Shown here: piece after piece, positions 33,790 to 45,420 of the stretch
How the letters are laid out: the number at the start of each line of letters is the position of its first letter
How positions within the stretch are numbered: the first letter of the stretch is position 1
Program-made: the position numbers and the translations under genes
Notes under the pieces: model-generated
What the model was told of the DNA's origin: nothing
Seen by the model: only the letters and a program-made list of their open reading frames with translations
Database searches by the model: none
Assembly (NCBI GenBank): GCA_022494885.1
Contig: JAGVSM010001384.1
Location: 1 to 64,000, forward strand
DNA length: 64,000 nt
Origin: Micrasema longulum
Lineage: Eukaryota > Arthropoda > Insecta > Trichoptera > Brachycentridae
Reading direction: 5' to 3'

Positions 33790-34140
33790 TGAAGTCCACT
33801 CTGATTTTAATACAAAAAACATCAGTACCTACTCCCAGATATGCTTTTTTAATTTTTACTATTACTATCAAAACGATTTTTATTTAACATTGAATGTTCT
33901 ATTCCTTTATTTTGTTCCTTTATTTTATTTCTTTATATTGTGTTTTTTTTTAAATCTATGTTGTTTATATACTCATCTTCTTTTTTTATACCAACTTTAC
34001 TTCTTAACAAAGTTCTATCTTTTGTAGCTTTATATTGTATTTTTTAAATTTAATGTTGTTTAAATACTTTTATTTTGTAAAACTTTCATGTATGTAAAAG
34101 CCTTATGGGCGTGAAAAAACAATAAAATAAAAATAAATAA
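33790..34140 (+). repeat. LINE 3' UTR
   Basis: T-rich non-coding stretch ending in GTAAAAGCCTTATGGGCGTG and an AATAAAATAAAAATAAATAA tail. The hairpin GCC-TTAT-GGGC (34100-34110) is like those of other LINE ends here. Confidence 0.5.
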
Positions 34141-34149
34141 ATAATTTTA

Positions 34150-35160
34150 ATCTCTCTTTTGGTTCAAAAGTTATAATGTTTTGGAAATCTCACAATCACA
34201 AAAATCTCGTTTCCTGAACTTTTCGTTCAATGTAACTCCCGTGGGAAGTATGCCTTACGTCCTTAAGGATGCTGAACAGTTTTTTTTCCTATCGACGCCG
34301 TTGGAGTCAGTGCGAAATAAGCTTCTGACGTCACTGTGCTCTTTGTAGATCTGTTAGTTCATTTTCAAAAAAATTCTTACGAATCTATGGTTAGACCTTG
34401 TAGTCAAGCCCAGAAATAAAGTTCTACACTGAACTTTATAATTTCGATGCCGGAATCTACTCGATAAATCAATACTTTTATTTATTAACCACGTTGATGT
34501 TCAGTTAACTAATTGAGTAATTTGCGCGTATATTTAATTAAATCCATCGAAAACTACATCATAATTCATGGTGGCCCGAATGGCATGAAAAAAACATGAA
34601 TCGTTTAAGTTCGACCATTATCAGTTTTAATTTTCTGCCATTACACCAGCCGCATGTCTTCGGTAAATTAGATAACTGTTTTGCCACTAACTGGTCGTCT
34701 GCCGAATGCCAAGCATACCTGTATCTAACACGGTAACTTGTCGATATTCGAGATATTATCAGGGACAATTATTATTGCGGGGTACCAAACTTGGAACCGA
34801 ATGATTAATAGGGTCCGTGGAAATTCTGCCACTGGACGCGCTAGTTATTACGAAGAACTCCGCCCATATGCAAATATGATTTGCACCTTTGCAAATGCCT
34901 GTCGATATTTGCCAAAAAATCACATCTCTCTGCCTTGTGATGTGCACGGTGTGTGTGGGATAAGCTTTGTAAAAATATGCTTGATAACAATCGATTAGGC
35001 ATTCAAAGTTAAACAAAATTACTTGCGCAGTTTATTTACGATAAAAACATATTTTGGATTATGTCATTAATTTCCGAAAAAAATCAGCTAAAAATATATC
35101 AAGGTCAGACAAGAAAATTATCTGTATCTATCTAGAATTTATAATGTAAATATGAAGAGT
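34150..35160. other. No gene identified
   Basis: Two opposed 85-codon frames at 34738-35016 have no recognisable domain. ATGCAAAT (34868-34875) is a perfect POU octamer word and could be chance. The rest is AT-rich. Confidence 0.35.
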
Positions 35161-35166
35161 TTGTTG

Positions 35167-35745
35167 TTAGACAGAGTAGACTCAATAAAATATGAGGATA
35201 ATTTTATGTTACACATTACAAAAGAGAAAAATATCATTTTGAAAAAATTAATGTAGAAGTCTAGGTATATAGGGCTTATGAGCTATCATTGGCTGGTTCA
35301 AGTGGCCACTTTACACACTGTATAACATTCACCATTCAGCTTATAATTGAACATCTCTATTCCTTTGATTCTTCTATCTGTTGACGTTCGTGAAGTTAAA
35401 CGGCTGAAACCTTTTTTGTCGCGGGTGAGATTCATATGATTGAATTATTTCACTCACATATTAGACAACGCCTGAAAATATTTTTCAATTTTTATACTTC
35501 TTCTTGGACCAGGGCTGGTATTCCAAATGCTCTCGCTGCCGTATTATACCGTACAAAATACACGAGAAAAACCGTTTGCGCATGCCACGAGAGTGGTTCA
35601 GAACAGCGCTCCAGGTGGACTTATCAACAATGTCCCTTCTTTAAAATGTTATTTTTCTCTGTCGTAATATGTAAGTATTAACAGCTTTCTAGGGGGTTGA
35701 ATCCAGCCCTGATCTACAAAATTTGGACAAACTCAAAACATTCTT
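35167..35745. repeat. Repeat E, copy 4, inverted ends
   Basis: The plus-oriented unit to 35513 includes CACTTTACACACTGTATAAC, GAGATTCATATGATTGAATT and CTTCTTGGACCAGG. Then about 115 bp of other sequence, then at 35628-35742 the start of the unit in inverted orientation (AGGGGGTTGAATCCAGCCCT, AATTTGGACAAACTC). The arrangement suggests a foldback-like element. Confidence 0.65.
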
Positions 35746-36137
35746 GATATTTTTATGAATAAAACTTCGAAATAAAATATTCAAATTGAGTAAAAAAAAA
35801 AAGTCTTATTTTAAAAACATTCGTAATATAATTAATTTAAATATACTTTACAACATATATGTCGATTAGTTTAGGATTACGTTATAATTGGATGGGGATG
35901 TGCTAATTTTAACTGTACGATTTTTTATTGTTTCGTGTTTTTTTTAATATACAAAAGATGCTTTCATAAAATATGTTTTTATAAAAGTGTAAAAAACACA
36001 ACATACAGTTTTAAGATAAACAAATACTTAGCATAACCTTTAATTATAGGAACATGGTAAAATAACAGTATTATAGGATTTATGCAAGATCAACAAAAAT
36101 AACTTAGAAATCATTTGCTCTATAAAATTGAGTACTT

Positions 36138-36410
36138 ACATTTTTTTTTATTTCTTTAACTTTTTGTTCGTCCTTAAAATTGTACTTTGGCGGGCTTATT
36201 GCCAAATGGTGATTTCTTCCAACCTTGCAATAAAATAAAATATATATTTATAAGATTCAAGTTACAAAACATATTAAATAGAAAATAAAATAAAAAACTC
36301 AACTGCAAAAATATGAATAACTGTATTTGTGTATAAATTACCTTAAATCATTACTATTACTCAATGGGAAAAGGGGTAAAGAAGAAAGAGGAAAGGAGGA
36401 GAGATACATA
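36138..36410 (-). repeat. LINE 3' end, truncated
   Basis: Closely matches 1444-1765 and the end of 38195-39206 (GGCGGGCTTATTGCCAAATG, TCTTCCAACC, ACTCAATGGGAAAAGG). 3' UTR only. Confidence 0.7.
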
Positions 36411-36609
36411 TTACAGCCTGATGATCCAGACATTCCCAACCCATTTCTTCATGTTTAACACATTTTTTTTGTAGACCAATCAAATGTTTTGTAAGCTCCT
36501 CGCCATTTCCTTTACGTAAAAAAACAATTTAAGTTAAAATATCTAAGATACTGTTTTACATTATTCGATATTTTTGTTGATAGTACTATGATTATATATA
36601 TTTTACACC

Positions 36610-37045
36610 TTGCACATATTCTCCTCTACGGATGCGAATCGTGGCACCTCACTAAGGCTTAAAACAGCAAAATTCTGAGTTTTGAGAATAGGTGTCTCAT
36701 AAGAATCTTGGGCGTGCGGTGGTTTGAATTTGTGTGAAATGAAGTAATAAGAGAACGGACGAAGCTAACTCCTGTGAGAACTGTCATCAAGCGGAGGCGA
36801 TAAGGTTGGCTGGGCCATATATTGCGGATGCCTCCTGAGAGCCCTAACCACGCTTGCCTACTTTACGAGGCATCAGGTTCTCGACGTCCTGAACGTCCAC
36901 TGCTAACTGTTTGTCGGCAGTTCATGTCAGAACTACGGGACGCAAATCTGACTTGGGAGGATGCCTAGGAGCTGGCAGCCGACATTCCTGGAAATCTTCG
37001 TGGACACCATATGCTCCAACTAGGGAGCGGACATGGAATGACGAT
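36610..37045 (+). pseudogene. RTE-like LINE C-terminal fragment
   Basis: Frames give ILLYGCESWHLT, NSKILSFENRCLIRILGVRW, NEVIRERTKLTPVRTVIKRR R, GWLGHILRMPPESPNHACLL YE and LTWEDA, then a GATGATGATTA tail. These are the Y-G-E/C-W, R-I-L-G-V-R-W and W-L-G-H-x-x-R-M landmarks after the RT core of RTE-type elements. Three stops break it. Confidence 0.8.
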
Positions 37046-37077
37046 GATGATTACATCTTTTATCGGGAGTGATATTC

Positions 37078-37790
37078 CAAACGTTTATTTATTTATTTTA
37101 CACTTTATATACATACCTGTACAATTTATATACATATGAGGGCGGGCCTTAAGTCAATTTTTTCCTATTTACTCAAACCGTTCAGTTTGAGAAAATTACA
37201 AGTACATGAACATTTTTTGGCAGAATATAATTTTATATAACAATTAAAAACAAAAATTAACTTTTAAAAAATACACTATACTATGGAGAGAGGAAAGGAG
37301 AGGTTAGAGGATGGAAAAAAGAAGGAGAAAGGAACAACTCAAATATTTAGATAGTGACGTTTCAATCTTGATTTAAATGTAAATAAAGAACGGGGCGTCT
37401 CTAACATTAGTGGGTAGATTATTCCACAATCAAGCAGGTACAACTGTGACAGAGGAGGCAAGAAAATCAGAGTATTAGAAAAATAAAATTAGAAAACGTT
37501 CTCGGGGCCGTAGAAAAATCTCGCGTATTTTATGTGTAAATACGTTAGGTAAAAGTGTTGTTTACGGTCGTGAGAGTGGTTCTCTGTTGTATCTAATGAA
37601 TTATTGTTGGTTACGACCCCTCCATTCAAAATCATGTAAAATGTTTCCATGGAAACGAGATACGCCAGTGAGGGACAATATTTTGTAAAGCTTGAAGATA
37701 TTATACTTCATGTTTGGTCTATTTACAGACTCAATTCTAACGTAGGTAATGTAAATTACTTGACACGCGACAAAACTCCCATAGAAGTGA
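37078..37790 (-). pseudogene. LINE 3' fragment, sister of 57300-58180
   Basis: Minus strand from about 37490 to 37330 is highly similar at DNA level to 57770-57930 (TTGTGGAATAATCTACCCAC, AATGTTAGAGACG, CTATCTAAATATTT). The 3' UTR has CTCAAACTGAACGGTTTGAG then GGCCCGCCCTCATATG and an AAATAAATAAATAAA tail at 37080. The upstream part encodes decayed GRRK-type residues. Coding frame broken. Confidence 0.75.
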
Positions 37791-38194
37791 CTTGTTTGTA
37801 ATTATAAGCTTTATAGTACCCAACGCCAACGTCACGTAAAGCCCACGAGCGACCATTAGCATTAATGAAGAAATACACACCGAAGAGCATATTTCGAATT
37901 ATGTGTTCGCAAATAATAAAAGATGCGATTGTGTTGGAGGTAACTGGTTTTAAGGTGACATCAGAATTGGATTTAGTAACGTGGTAGAAACTAGTTGTAA
38001 ATTAATTACCTATGTTGCTAATTAACTACTTGTATTGCAAATGAGTGTTTATTCTTTAAATACCTTCTCAAAATAATTTCCCTGAATTCAGGAATTTAAA
38101 AAATATGCCTGTGGTTTTATGATTTACCTGTTGGGATAATATCACAGGATAAATATGATTTACAGCTTTATCTTCATTACAGACCGAAAAGCAC

Positions 38195-39206
38195 CAGCGA
38201 AGCAATGTCGATGTCTAATGTATTCAATTGCGTGCCAATAGGACAAAAAAGTATGGTTTACTTATAAACCCATCTAAAACACAAATTACTCGTATGTTAC
38301 TCGTAGTCAAAGATTGCTTAGTAAGTTAGACGTATCTTCACTTAATCCTCTTAATGTTAATGGTAACAATATTCAATAAAGGAAATCTATAAAAAATCTA
38401 GCAGTACTAAGGGATGAACATCTATGCTGGCGAGCTCATACTAATGAATTAAGCCGCAAAATGTTTTTCAGTCTACTCACTTAGAAGATTGCGAAAATTC
38501 TTACCCATTAATATTAAATGCACTCTCGTACGAGCATAACTACTACTCATTCTAGATTACGCTGATGTTTCCATGACTTCAGAATGCGTGCATAAGGTAT
38601 ATTTTTGGTCTTCGGAAATATGACCACATTTCTGATTATCGTAGGCAACTGAAATGGCTCAAAATAAGACTGCGGAGACACTATTACTCCCTCTCACTTC
38701 TGTTCAATGTACTACTATATACCTACGTGAATTTTTTTAACGCTTATCAGTTCATGGATTTCCTCTTCGTTCTAATTCGCAAAGCACCTTCTTAATACCC
38801 ATCCATAATTTATCTTTCTTCTCTAACTCATAAAGTATCCATGCAGCTCGACTGTGCAATCATCTCCCATCCACCATCAAAGATGTTACTACTGTATCTT
38901 TGTTTAAATCACGTCTGAAAAAATACCTCCCTTCTCTTCCTTAATCTCTCCTTCTTTCCTCTGTCCTCTCTTTTCCTTTTTTGCATGGCGTAATAGTATT
39001 CATTTAAGGTATTTATATACAAATACAGTTATTTCAATTGTTATATAACTTTAGCTTTTTTTTTCAATTGAATATGTTTTGTAACTTGAATTATAAAAAA
39101 TATATTTATATTTTATTGGTTGGTTGGAAGAAATTGCCATTTGGCAATAAGCTCGCCAATGCACAATTATCATTATGTACAAAAAGTTAAATAAATAAAT
39201 AATATC
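38195..39206 (+). pseudogene. LINE fragment, RT palm end to 3' tail
   Basis: Broken frames read GLLINPSKTQITRM (after the YADD motif), LRRLRKFLPINIKCTLVRA, LILDYADVS, FPLRSNSQSTFLIPIHN, ARLCNHLPSTIKDVTTVSLF KSRLKKYL and a stop at about 38940. The 57300 copy shows the same order. The 3' UTR carries a perfect hairpin ATTGCC-ATTT-GGCAAT (39133-39148) and a TTAAATAAATAAATAA tail. Confidence 0.8.
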
Positions 39207-39719
39207 GGTTGGTAGATTATCCCGATTCGATATTAGTTGATTACAGTTATTTAGAAAAAAGAAGTTCAATAGTTTTGTTAATTTTTTTATTATTTGTCAC
39301 AAACTAAACTATTTATATATTTTTGTATCATATTATCTTTGCTATGACTTTTTAAAGTTTTCTTATTTTGAAATTACTCCGCTCGTGACGACACAAGTTC
39401 TCGTCGGTGAGTTCTATTAACATTTAAAAAGAGAAACCCGAACGTATGAAAATACGGTAAACATGACTTCCCGGAAACAGGAAGTCTATCAAAACTTCAA
39501 AACAATACATTGGCTTTTCTAAACAGCTGCTGACGAGAATATATGACTTCAAAAAAAATTTCTTTTAATTTATTCACACAAACACATACATATTACAAAA
39601 AAATGTAATAATAACGTATCCTAAACTCTATGTGGCCAAGAGCCCTGTGTTGAGTTGAGATACAACATAATGGAAAGTGGAAGCACGTACATAATTAAAT
39701 AATTGCAAAAATAGAAATT
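39207..39719. other. AT-rich sequence, no gene seen
   Basis: No coding frame or repeat partner. Confidence 0.5.
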
Positions 39720-40232
39720 AAATATTATTACATAAACATGCATATATTTCAAAGGGCATCTGGACAACACGCTTAATAGTATATAAATCTATGCAATATC
39801 TCGCAGTCTTCTGCAATGGTCTCTTCCTTTAGACAAAATCCAGATTTGTACACTTTTTCTAAAACTGGCTTTTGTTTTGGAGAACTTAATATGTTCCTCG
39901 AGGGCATTGTATAATAACTTTTCCTCTCGCCGTAGACGTAGCTGATCTAAGCGTGAGACGCCTATCAGCTAGTTCATCTGGAATGCATAGTTCCCTTAGA
40001 TATTCCGGAGCTGAGTTGTGCAGTGACTTATACATAAGCCAACAGAGTTTGTATTCGACCCTCAGTGGAAAACGTAGCCAGTGCAGTTCCCGAAGTAGTG
40101 GAGTGATATGACTGAACTTAGAGATTCCGAAAATAAGTCTCGCTGTGGCATTCAATACAGATTGTAGGCGAGTCATTTTGTTTATTGGTAGACCTGCATA
40201 GATACCATTACAATAATCGACTCTAGACACTA
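39720..40232 (-). pseudogene. L2/CR1-like LINE RT C-terminus
   Basis: An open frame of 114 residues from 40230 reads SRVDYCNGIYAGLPINKMTR LQSVLNATARLIFG, HITPLLRELHWLRFPLRVEY KLCWLMYKSLH and PEYLRELCIP. SR(L/V)DYCN...GLP and LHWL-x4-R-x2-YK are diagnostic of the L2/CR1 clade. The frame is lost after GKVIIQCPRGTY. It is 5' truncated inside the palm/thumb. Confidence 0.88.
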
Positions 40233-40239
40233 CAAACGC

Positions 40240-40769
40240 AAGCTAAAATTATGTAATACAATAGCAGAAAAACCCTCTTTTTGAAATATAAACCTTGTAT
40301 ATTATGAGCAAGTTAAAAAATAATGCAACTCCCATTAAAAAAAAAAAATTAAAATATTATAAGTTTTGTAAAAGGCAATTTTGCCGTATATGTTAAAAAA
40401 AATAGGTATGCAATTCTGAATTTACATAATTAATTACTTTAGGAATGCAGACACAGCACGCGTTGATCCTATGATTAAGATACAAGTGCAACTGAAAAGG
40501 CTATTATTCAAATTCGTTCCAACAGTTTTTTCGCTCATTATTATAATTGAATTGAAATTACATGCCAATCTATCCATATATAGATGTGCAATAAACAAGA
40601 CGTTGGGATGATTAATAACCTAATAATTAAGATCATCAACATAAGGATGCCTGTAAAGGACTACCATACAACATAGATTGAAATAAAGACGTGTTTATAT
40701 TTTCAAAACAGCGTTAATGATGTGGTCAAACATTTCAATAAACGTTATTAATTATTTGTATTTAACAAC
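40240..40769. other. AT-rich sequence, no gene seen
   Basis: Nothing supported. Confidence 0.5.
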
Positions 40770-41090
40770 TTAATGACTTTTCGATGTCTACCGGTTTCAA
40801 GACGTAGGGGAGACCCAAGCAAAGCGGATGAACCGGGCTTAGCTGAGTTTTATATTTCCGAAAATTACAACAAGATATCTCTCGAAGTCTTACAATCGGT
40901 GTATCATATCACAACTGACGTCACTCGTGTATCATTGGACGGAGTGTGCGCGACTTTTGTTGGGATTTTGGTTTTCGAGGATTTTCTTGCGAAATACAAA
41001 CGTAAGGTATGTGCTCGTTAGTAGCTTCCTGACTTTCGTCAGGGTGGTTCTTTCGCCCGCCCAGCGAGCGTAATCTGATGATTTTTTTCT
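40770..41090 (+). promoter_or_regulatory. GC-richer block with CRE and donor-like site
   Basis: Starts with one arm of the ACCGGTTTC MITE family (40785-40812). The rest is less AT-rich than its flanks, with a perfect CRE TGACGTCA at 40916-40923, an open frame of 82 codons to 41021 and AAG|GTATGT at 41004-41012, like a splice donor. The peptide is not recognised. Exon, promoter or transposon interior are all possible. Confidence 0.25.
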
Positions 41091-42117
41091 TGTTTTTAGC
41101 AAATAGATCTAAAAAATTATCACTTTTTTTCTATACTATAAATTATAAAAGTATTTGTATGTGAATATTACATTTTTCGGATTTAAAATCTCTGATTTTT
41201 TTTATGCGTAATGACTACACAGCATCGTAACGCGCGGGTGTTTTTGGGACAGTAAAGGAAAGGCTTAATAACTTATCCACGTTCGCTTGATAGGAAATAG
41301 GAAAAGGCGGAATATTGACAGACATCAACTGACCTTCCATTGCACTTAAACAGTGTTCGGCGTTTTGTGTCCTGGGCCTCGATTATGATGGGAAAATAAA
41401 ATGTATCTTTAAGTTTATCTACAAAGTAAAATTAAGTTTTCTGTACGAAAAATCGAATATATTTACTTTTTTTAAAACATGATCAATTGCCGGTTACCGA
41501 CGAAGATACTTTGAATTTTCATACAAATATACACATTTTTGTACAAAAATATCGATATTAGTTTATACAATCTTAGTATATACCGATAAAGATAGTTGTT
41601 CATAATCGCGGCCCTGGTTTGATTATTCCAACAACATCTACTAGATAGACCAGAATCAAGTAAAAAAAATATTTGGAGATAATTCATACTGATTTTAAAT
41701 CACTCATTCTTCTTTTAGATTGAATTTAAAAATAAGCAGCCACATTACTCCAGTAAGAGAGCCAGCAGCTATCGATAAAACTAATTTTAATTCTATGAAA
41801 TCGTATCAAAAGTAGAAAAGTTTACGTTTTCCCCGCGGCAAGTTCGAAATTTAATTAGATCTGGTTCCAGGCAAGAATACCAATGCCAATCTACTCTTAC
41901 AAGTTTAGAAAATTCGTTGTGAAGTAGTGGAACGCCAGCAGGCAGTACCAAGTAATAATGATTTATCATATCTAAATGGTTTAATTAGATTCACATCGTT
42001 GAGGGAATAATTTACCAATGAACTTTGATTTGAATTGTAAAATATCCGCGGACGTGTCGAACACGTGGAAATTGTGATTGATTACACATAATTCATTGAC
42101 AAAATATTTTTAAAGGT
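41091..42117. other. AT-rich sequence, no gene seen
   Basis: No frame of interest or family match. Confidence 0.45.
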
Positions 42118-42350
42118 GTGGCAGGTGCCGTGGCGCAGTTGATTAGACGACCAACTGTGAAACTGGCGTCACGGGTTCGATTCCCGCCAGCTGCAAGAAA
42201 AAAATCCAAGAAAGATTTCTTTCTTAATTGGTCTGGGTCTTGTGGTGTATTTTTCATTACCTCCTTTCATATCCTCTCTATCCCACCTGCTGACAAGCTT
42301 TAAAATAGAGGCTAAGCGGGTTATTCCTTTCAAAAAAAATACGCCCTCCA
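42118..42350 (+). repeat. SINE family B, single copy
   Basis: The head at 42121-42195 has box A TGGCGCAGTTGATTAG and box B GGGTTCGATTCCC. Ends GCAGGTG and CAGCTGC pair as an acceptor stem with one mismatch. The D arm is disturbed and three extra bases separate stem and box A, so it is not a working tRNA. The body to about 42350 is T-rich. No other copy in the window. Confidence 0.6.
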
Positions 42351-42534
42351 TGTTTTTATATTTCCATTTCTTCAATTCTTTCATCTTTTGATTTCAAAAA
42401 TTTAAAATGTTGGAAATTTTGTTGAAGTGAGTGAGATCGTAATGAATTATCCCAGGCAATCAAAATCTAAACAAATTTTACTTATTATTTTTTTATAAAA
42501 GAGAAATGTAAAAAAAGTTATGAATGTGTTCTGT

Positions 42535-42597
42535 TCTTACGATTTACACAAATATTTCAAACTTTGGGTCTTTTTTTAATGGTAAATAACTTTAAAG
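42535..42597 (-). repeat. SINE family A 3' fragment
   Basis: Minus strand AAGTTATTTACC then GACCCAAAGTTTGAAATATT TGTGTAAATCGTAAGAAC, as in the tail of intact family A copies. Confidence 0.55.
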
Positions 42598-42599
42598 AA

Positions 42600-43730
42600 G
42601 GCGTTAAATCAACGGCTGAACATGAGATATGGGAAACTCTCAGGGGTACGCCATAAATGGTGACGTCTCTCCGTATATTTTAATCTCTTGAGAGTTAAAT
42701 CAAGCATATATCTATGTCCTCTGAAGAATAATTTAAAATATTTCAGGTACCTCAAATTTTGTTATCATGAGTTTTTAAATGACACTGTATTTCTTTGAAA
42801 AAAAAAGGTTCGATAAAATATTTTGGATTTCCATTTTTTTTTAAAATTGGTGTTCGCATTTTTATTCATTTCTCAAGTACTGGGAATATTACGATATACA
42901 TTTTAATCTCTTGAGAGATATTAATTGCTTCCCTAAAAAAAAACTTCATTAAACGCCTCTAATATATATATACAAAGATTAATAAAGTAGATACATTTTG
43001 CTATTATTATCTGGATAGTCGATAAAATAAAAAAAATAACATTAAACTGCATACTTAAACTTAAATCGCTTTTTTAGCTCGATTAACTGACGAAAATATA
43101 TATATATATTATAAATTTAAATTGAAACACGTGTTGTAAAATTTTCTTGATATTCAGCAAAGAATTATAAATACGTGAAATAATTGAAAATATTTTTAAA
43201 CGGTATTCAAATTACGAACCTGTTGTACTCGTACATACGAGCATAGTGTATCAGGTAAATTTAAATGGTTATCTGCTGACAAAAATGGCAATAGATTATA
43301 AACGAAATCACTTTTGATTGAATGTTTGTGTACATATTCTTACACCATGAATATTTTAGAATATTATACGTATAAAAACAATGAACGCATAGGAATATTG
43401 ATTGATTCCGAAAAGAGTATAATCATTGCTGTGCCGCTTGTCCAAAAACAATAATTTTGAAAGAAGAAGCCAGAATGGTGATGATTTATAAGACAGATTA
43501 TTAATTGCTCCAGTTGAGATATTCTTTAAGCTTTTGATCGTAATTTATTGGACAAAAATGATTCGTGACCGTACGTGTTTGTCAACCTCTTGAGGTACAA
43601 AATTATTTGAACGTTTTTATTTTAAGTAAGGAAGCGTCACAGAAATAAAAACAATGTTGAATCAAAGGTGAAACTACAGGCCAAGTTGTGATAGTTTCAA
43701 ATTTGAAAAAGAAAAATGGCATATTTGTAA
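42600..43730. other. AT-rich sequence with a short repeated word
   Basis: ATTTTAATCTCTTGAGAG occurs at about 42676 and 42900; its core TCTCTTGAGAGA is palindromic. No gene seen. A (TA)n run lies near 43097. Confidence 0.4.
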
Positions 43731-43735
43731 ATTTA

Positions 43736-43790
43736 CACTGGAACCTCTTTTTACACGGGAGACACCTTCGTGTAAAACAATGTTCCAGTG
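43736..43790. mobile_element. 55-bp hairpin element with TA flanks
   Basis: The two halves are inverted: CACTGGAAC at 43736 and GTTCCAGTG at 43782, with inner complement TTTTTACACG / CGTGTAAAAC. It is bounded by TA on both sides (43734-43735 and 43791-43792). The layout is that of a Tc1/mariner/pogo-type MITE reduced to almost nothing but its ends. Confidence 0.65.
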
Positions 43791-43969
43791 TACGTATTGT
43801 TTATTATAGCTTAAATATATTGTTACAATCAATTTTTAAATTTACTAATGATCAAAAATATTTTAAGTGTATCCAAATGTTTAAAGACATTTATTAAAGA
43901 GTATTTCACTCTCCATGGAGTTATTAATATCTAAATGAATGGCAACAATGAGGGAAATCATTTAAATCA

Positions 43970-44240
43970 GGGCCACCCCTCTAAGACATGCCAAGAGTTC
44001 CATATTCCCTTCTCAAAAATGGTTTCCTTCTCTGTCGCAATAAATTTAGTGACTAATGGTATTTTATTTTTGTCACCTTTCCAAAAAAGATAAAAACTCG
44101 TTGTGTTCGGAAAGAAACTTAAAGTAAGAACTTTTCGTATTGAGCATAATTAATGTTTTTTTTCGGTAGGTGATGTAAATTCCGAGACATCTAGATTCCC
44201 TTCTCAAATAGGTTTTTCCTCCATTGAAATTAATTTAAAG
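43970..44240 (-). repeat. Repeat E, two decayed end fragments
   Basis: CCAAGAGTTCCATATTCCCT TCTCAAAAATGG (to 44045) and GAGACATCTAGATTCCCTTC TCAAATAGG (about 44183-44215) both resemble the CTAGACTTCTATATTACCTT CTCTAAAATG block of repeat E. Confidence 0.45.
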
Positions 44241-45236
44241 CTTTTTTAGAATTTAATTGTATTTTTGTTTAAGACGCGCGCGGCTTGTGGTGGCAAAAAA
44301 ATTATCACTGGGACTGAAAATGTTAAAAGTTGTTCCTCTCGATACGGTAAAATGTTTCTCCATATTAAGAAAAATAATAAATTGTTCTTTGATAATTCCT
44401 GTAATCTGGTAACAGGTAACACGATTTCTAAGACCACCTAATTTCAATCAGAATATGTGTATATCACTGATTAAAGATAAAACACGTTTTTCAATTTTGA
44501 TAACTTTTTTTCAATTTTTTTTTATTTGGAAAAACAACAGAACATTTCTAAACACTTTATATTATAATGTAATGTACGTGTCCAATTAAAGTTTTTCACG
44601 ACCATATAACACTTTTTGTAGACATACTAATTAACAGATTAAAAATATGTACGACCAGGAATATAAGAATATTGAAAAAATTTCGTACGAGAGAATTAAA
44701 TTAAATAATAATGATTTCGTTCCCAAAGCGTTAGGAAAAATAAAAAGGATATATATGTAGTTGAAAAAAGACGGATTCTTTAATAATATCGGATATAATA
44801 GGGTATTTTTACAAATCGGGAATAACGTTGAAAACATATTGAATATTTGCAGCAGATTTTCACAATAGGGAAATGTAACTTTTTTTACATTTTTAAAGTG
44901 TCTATGAAACATCGTCCATTAAAAAAAAATTGTTAATTATTATTAGCATAAAAAACTCTTTTTAATTTATAATTTTGAATTCTCGCAAAAACGGTAATTC
45001 CATTAGCCACGCCCCTAATAAGTCACGATTCATGTTTATTTGTTCCTGGCTATTGAAATTTATTCAGAACAATATCACAAATCGTGACGTCACAACAACC
45101 AAGACCAAACACGTCGCATTTTTCTAGCAAACGTATTTTTATTAAATTTCTTTTTTATATTTATGTATGAAGACATTTCTCTACAATATTCATATTGATT
45201 TTGAAAATACAACTGATTAGTTCCTCATTGCGGAGC
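44241..45236. other. AT-rich sequence, no gene seen
   Basis: Short frames at 44246-44447 and 44631-44912 are compositional. No repeat partner. Confidence 0.45.
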
Positions 45237-45420
45237 TTTTTTTTTCTTACAGGGCTGCACTGAAAGGAATACGTTAAAAAAATATAATGAATGTGAGTTA
45301 ATATTATTTTTGCGTTCCCCAAAATCCAGTGAAAAGAAATAAATGGGTCGAAATCATAATTAATGTACGTTATAAAGAAAACAAAGTATTAAAACTTATT
45401 TTGTCTCGATACATTCAATG
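45237..45420 (+). repeat. Repeat G, fragment
   Basis: GTTAATATTATTTTTGCG, CAAAATCCAGTGAAAAGAAA and AATGGGTCGAAATCATAA match the centre of repeat G. Confidence 0.5.

Noticed and set aside
34738..35016. Two opposed 85-codon frames and a POU octamer
   Set aside because: No recognisable domain on either strand, and one 8-mer is expected by chance in AT-rich DNA.
42121..42193. tRNA-like sequence with pairing acceptor ends and a GTG at the anticodon position
   Set aside because: The D arm is broken and extra bases lie before box A; treated as SINE B rather than tRNA-His.
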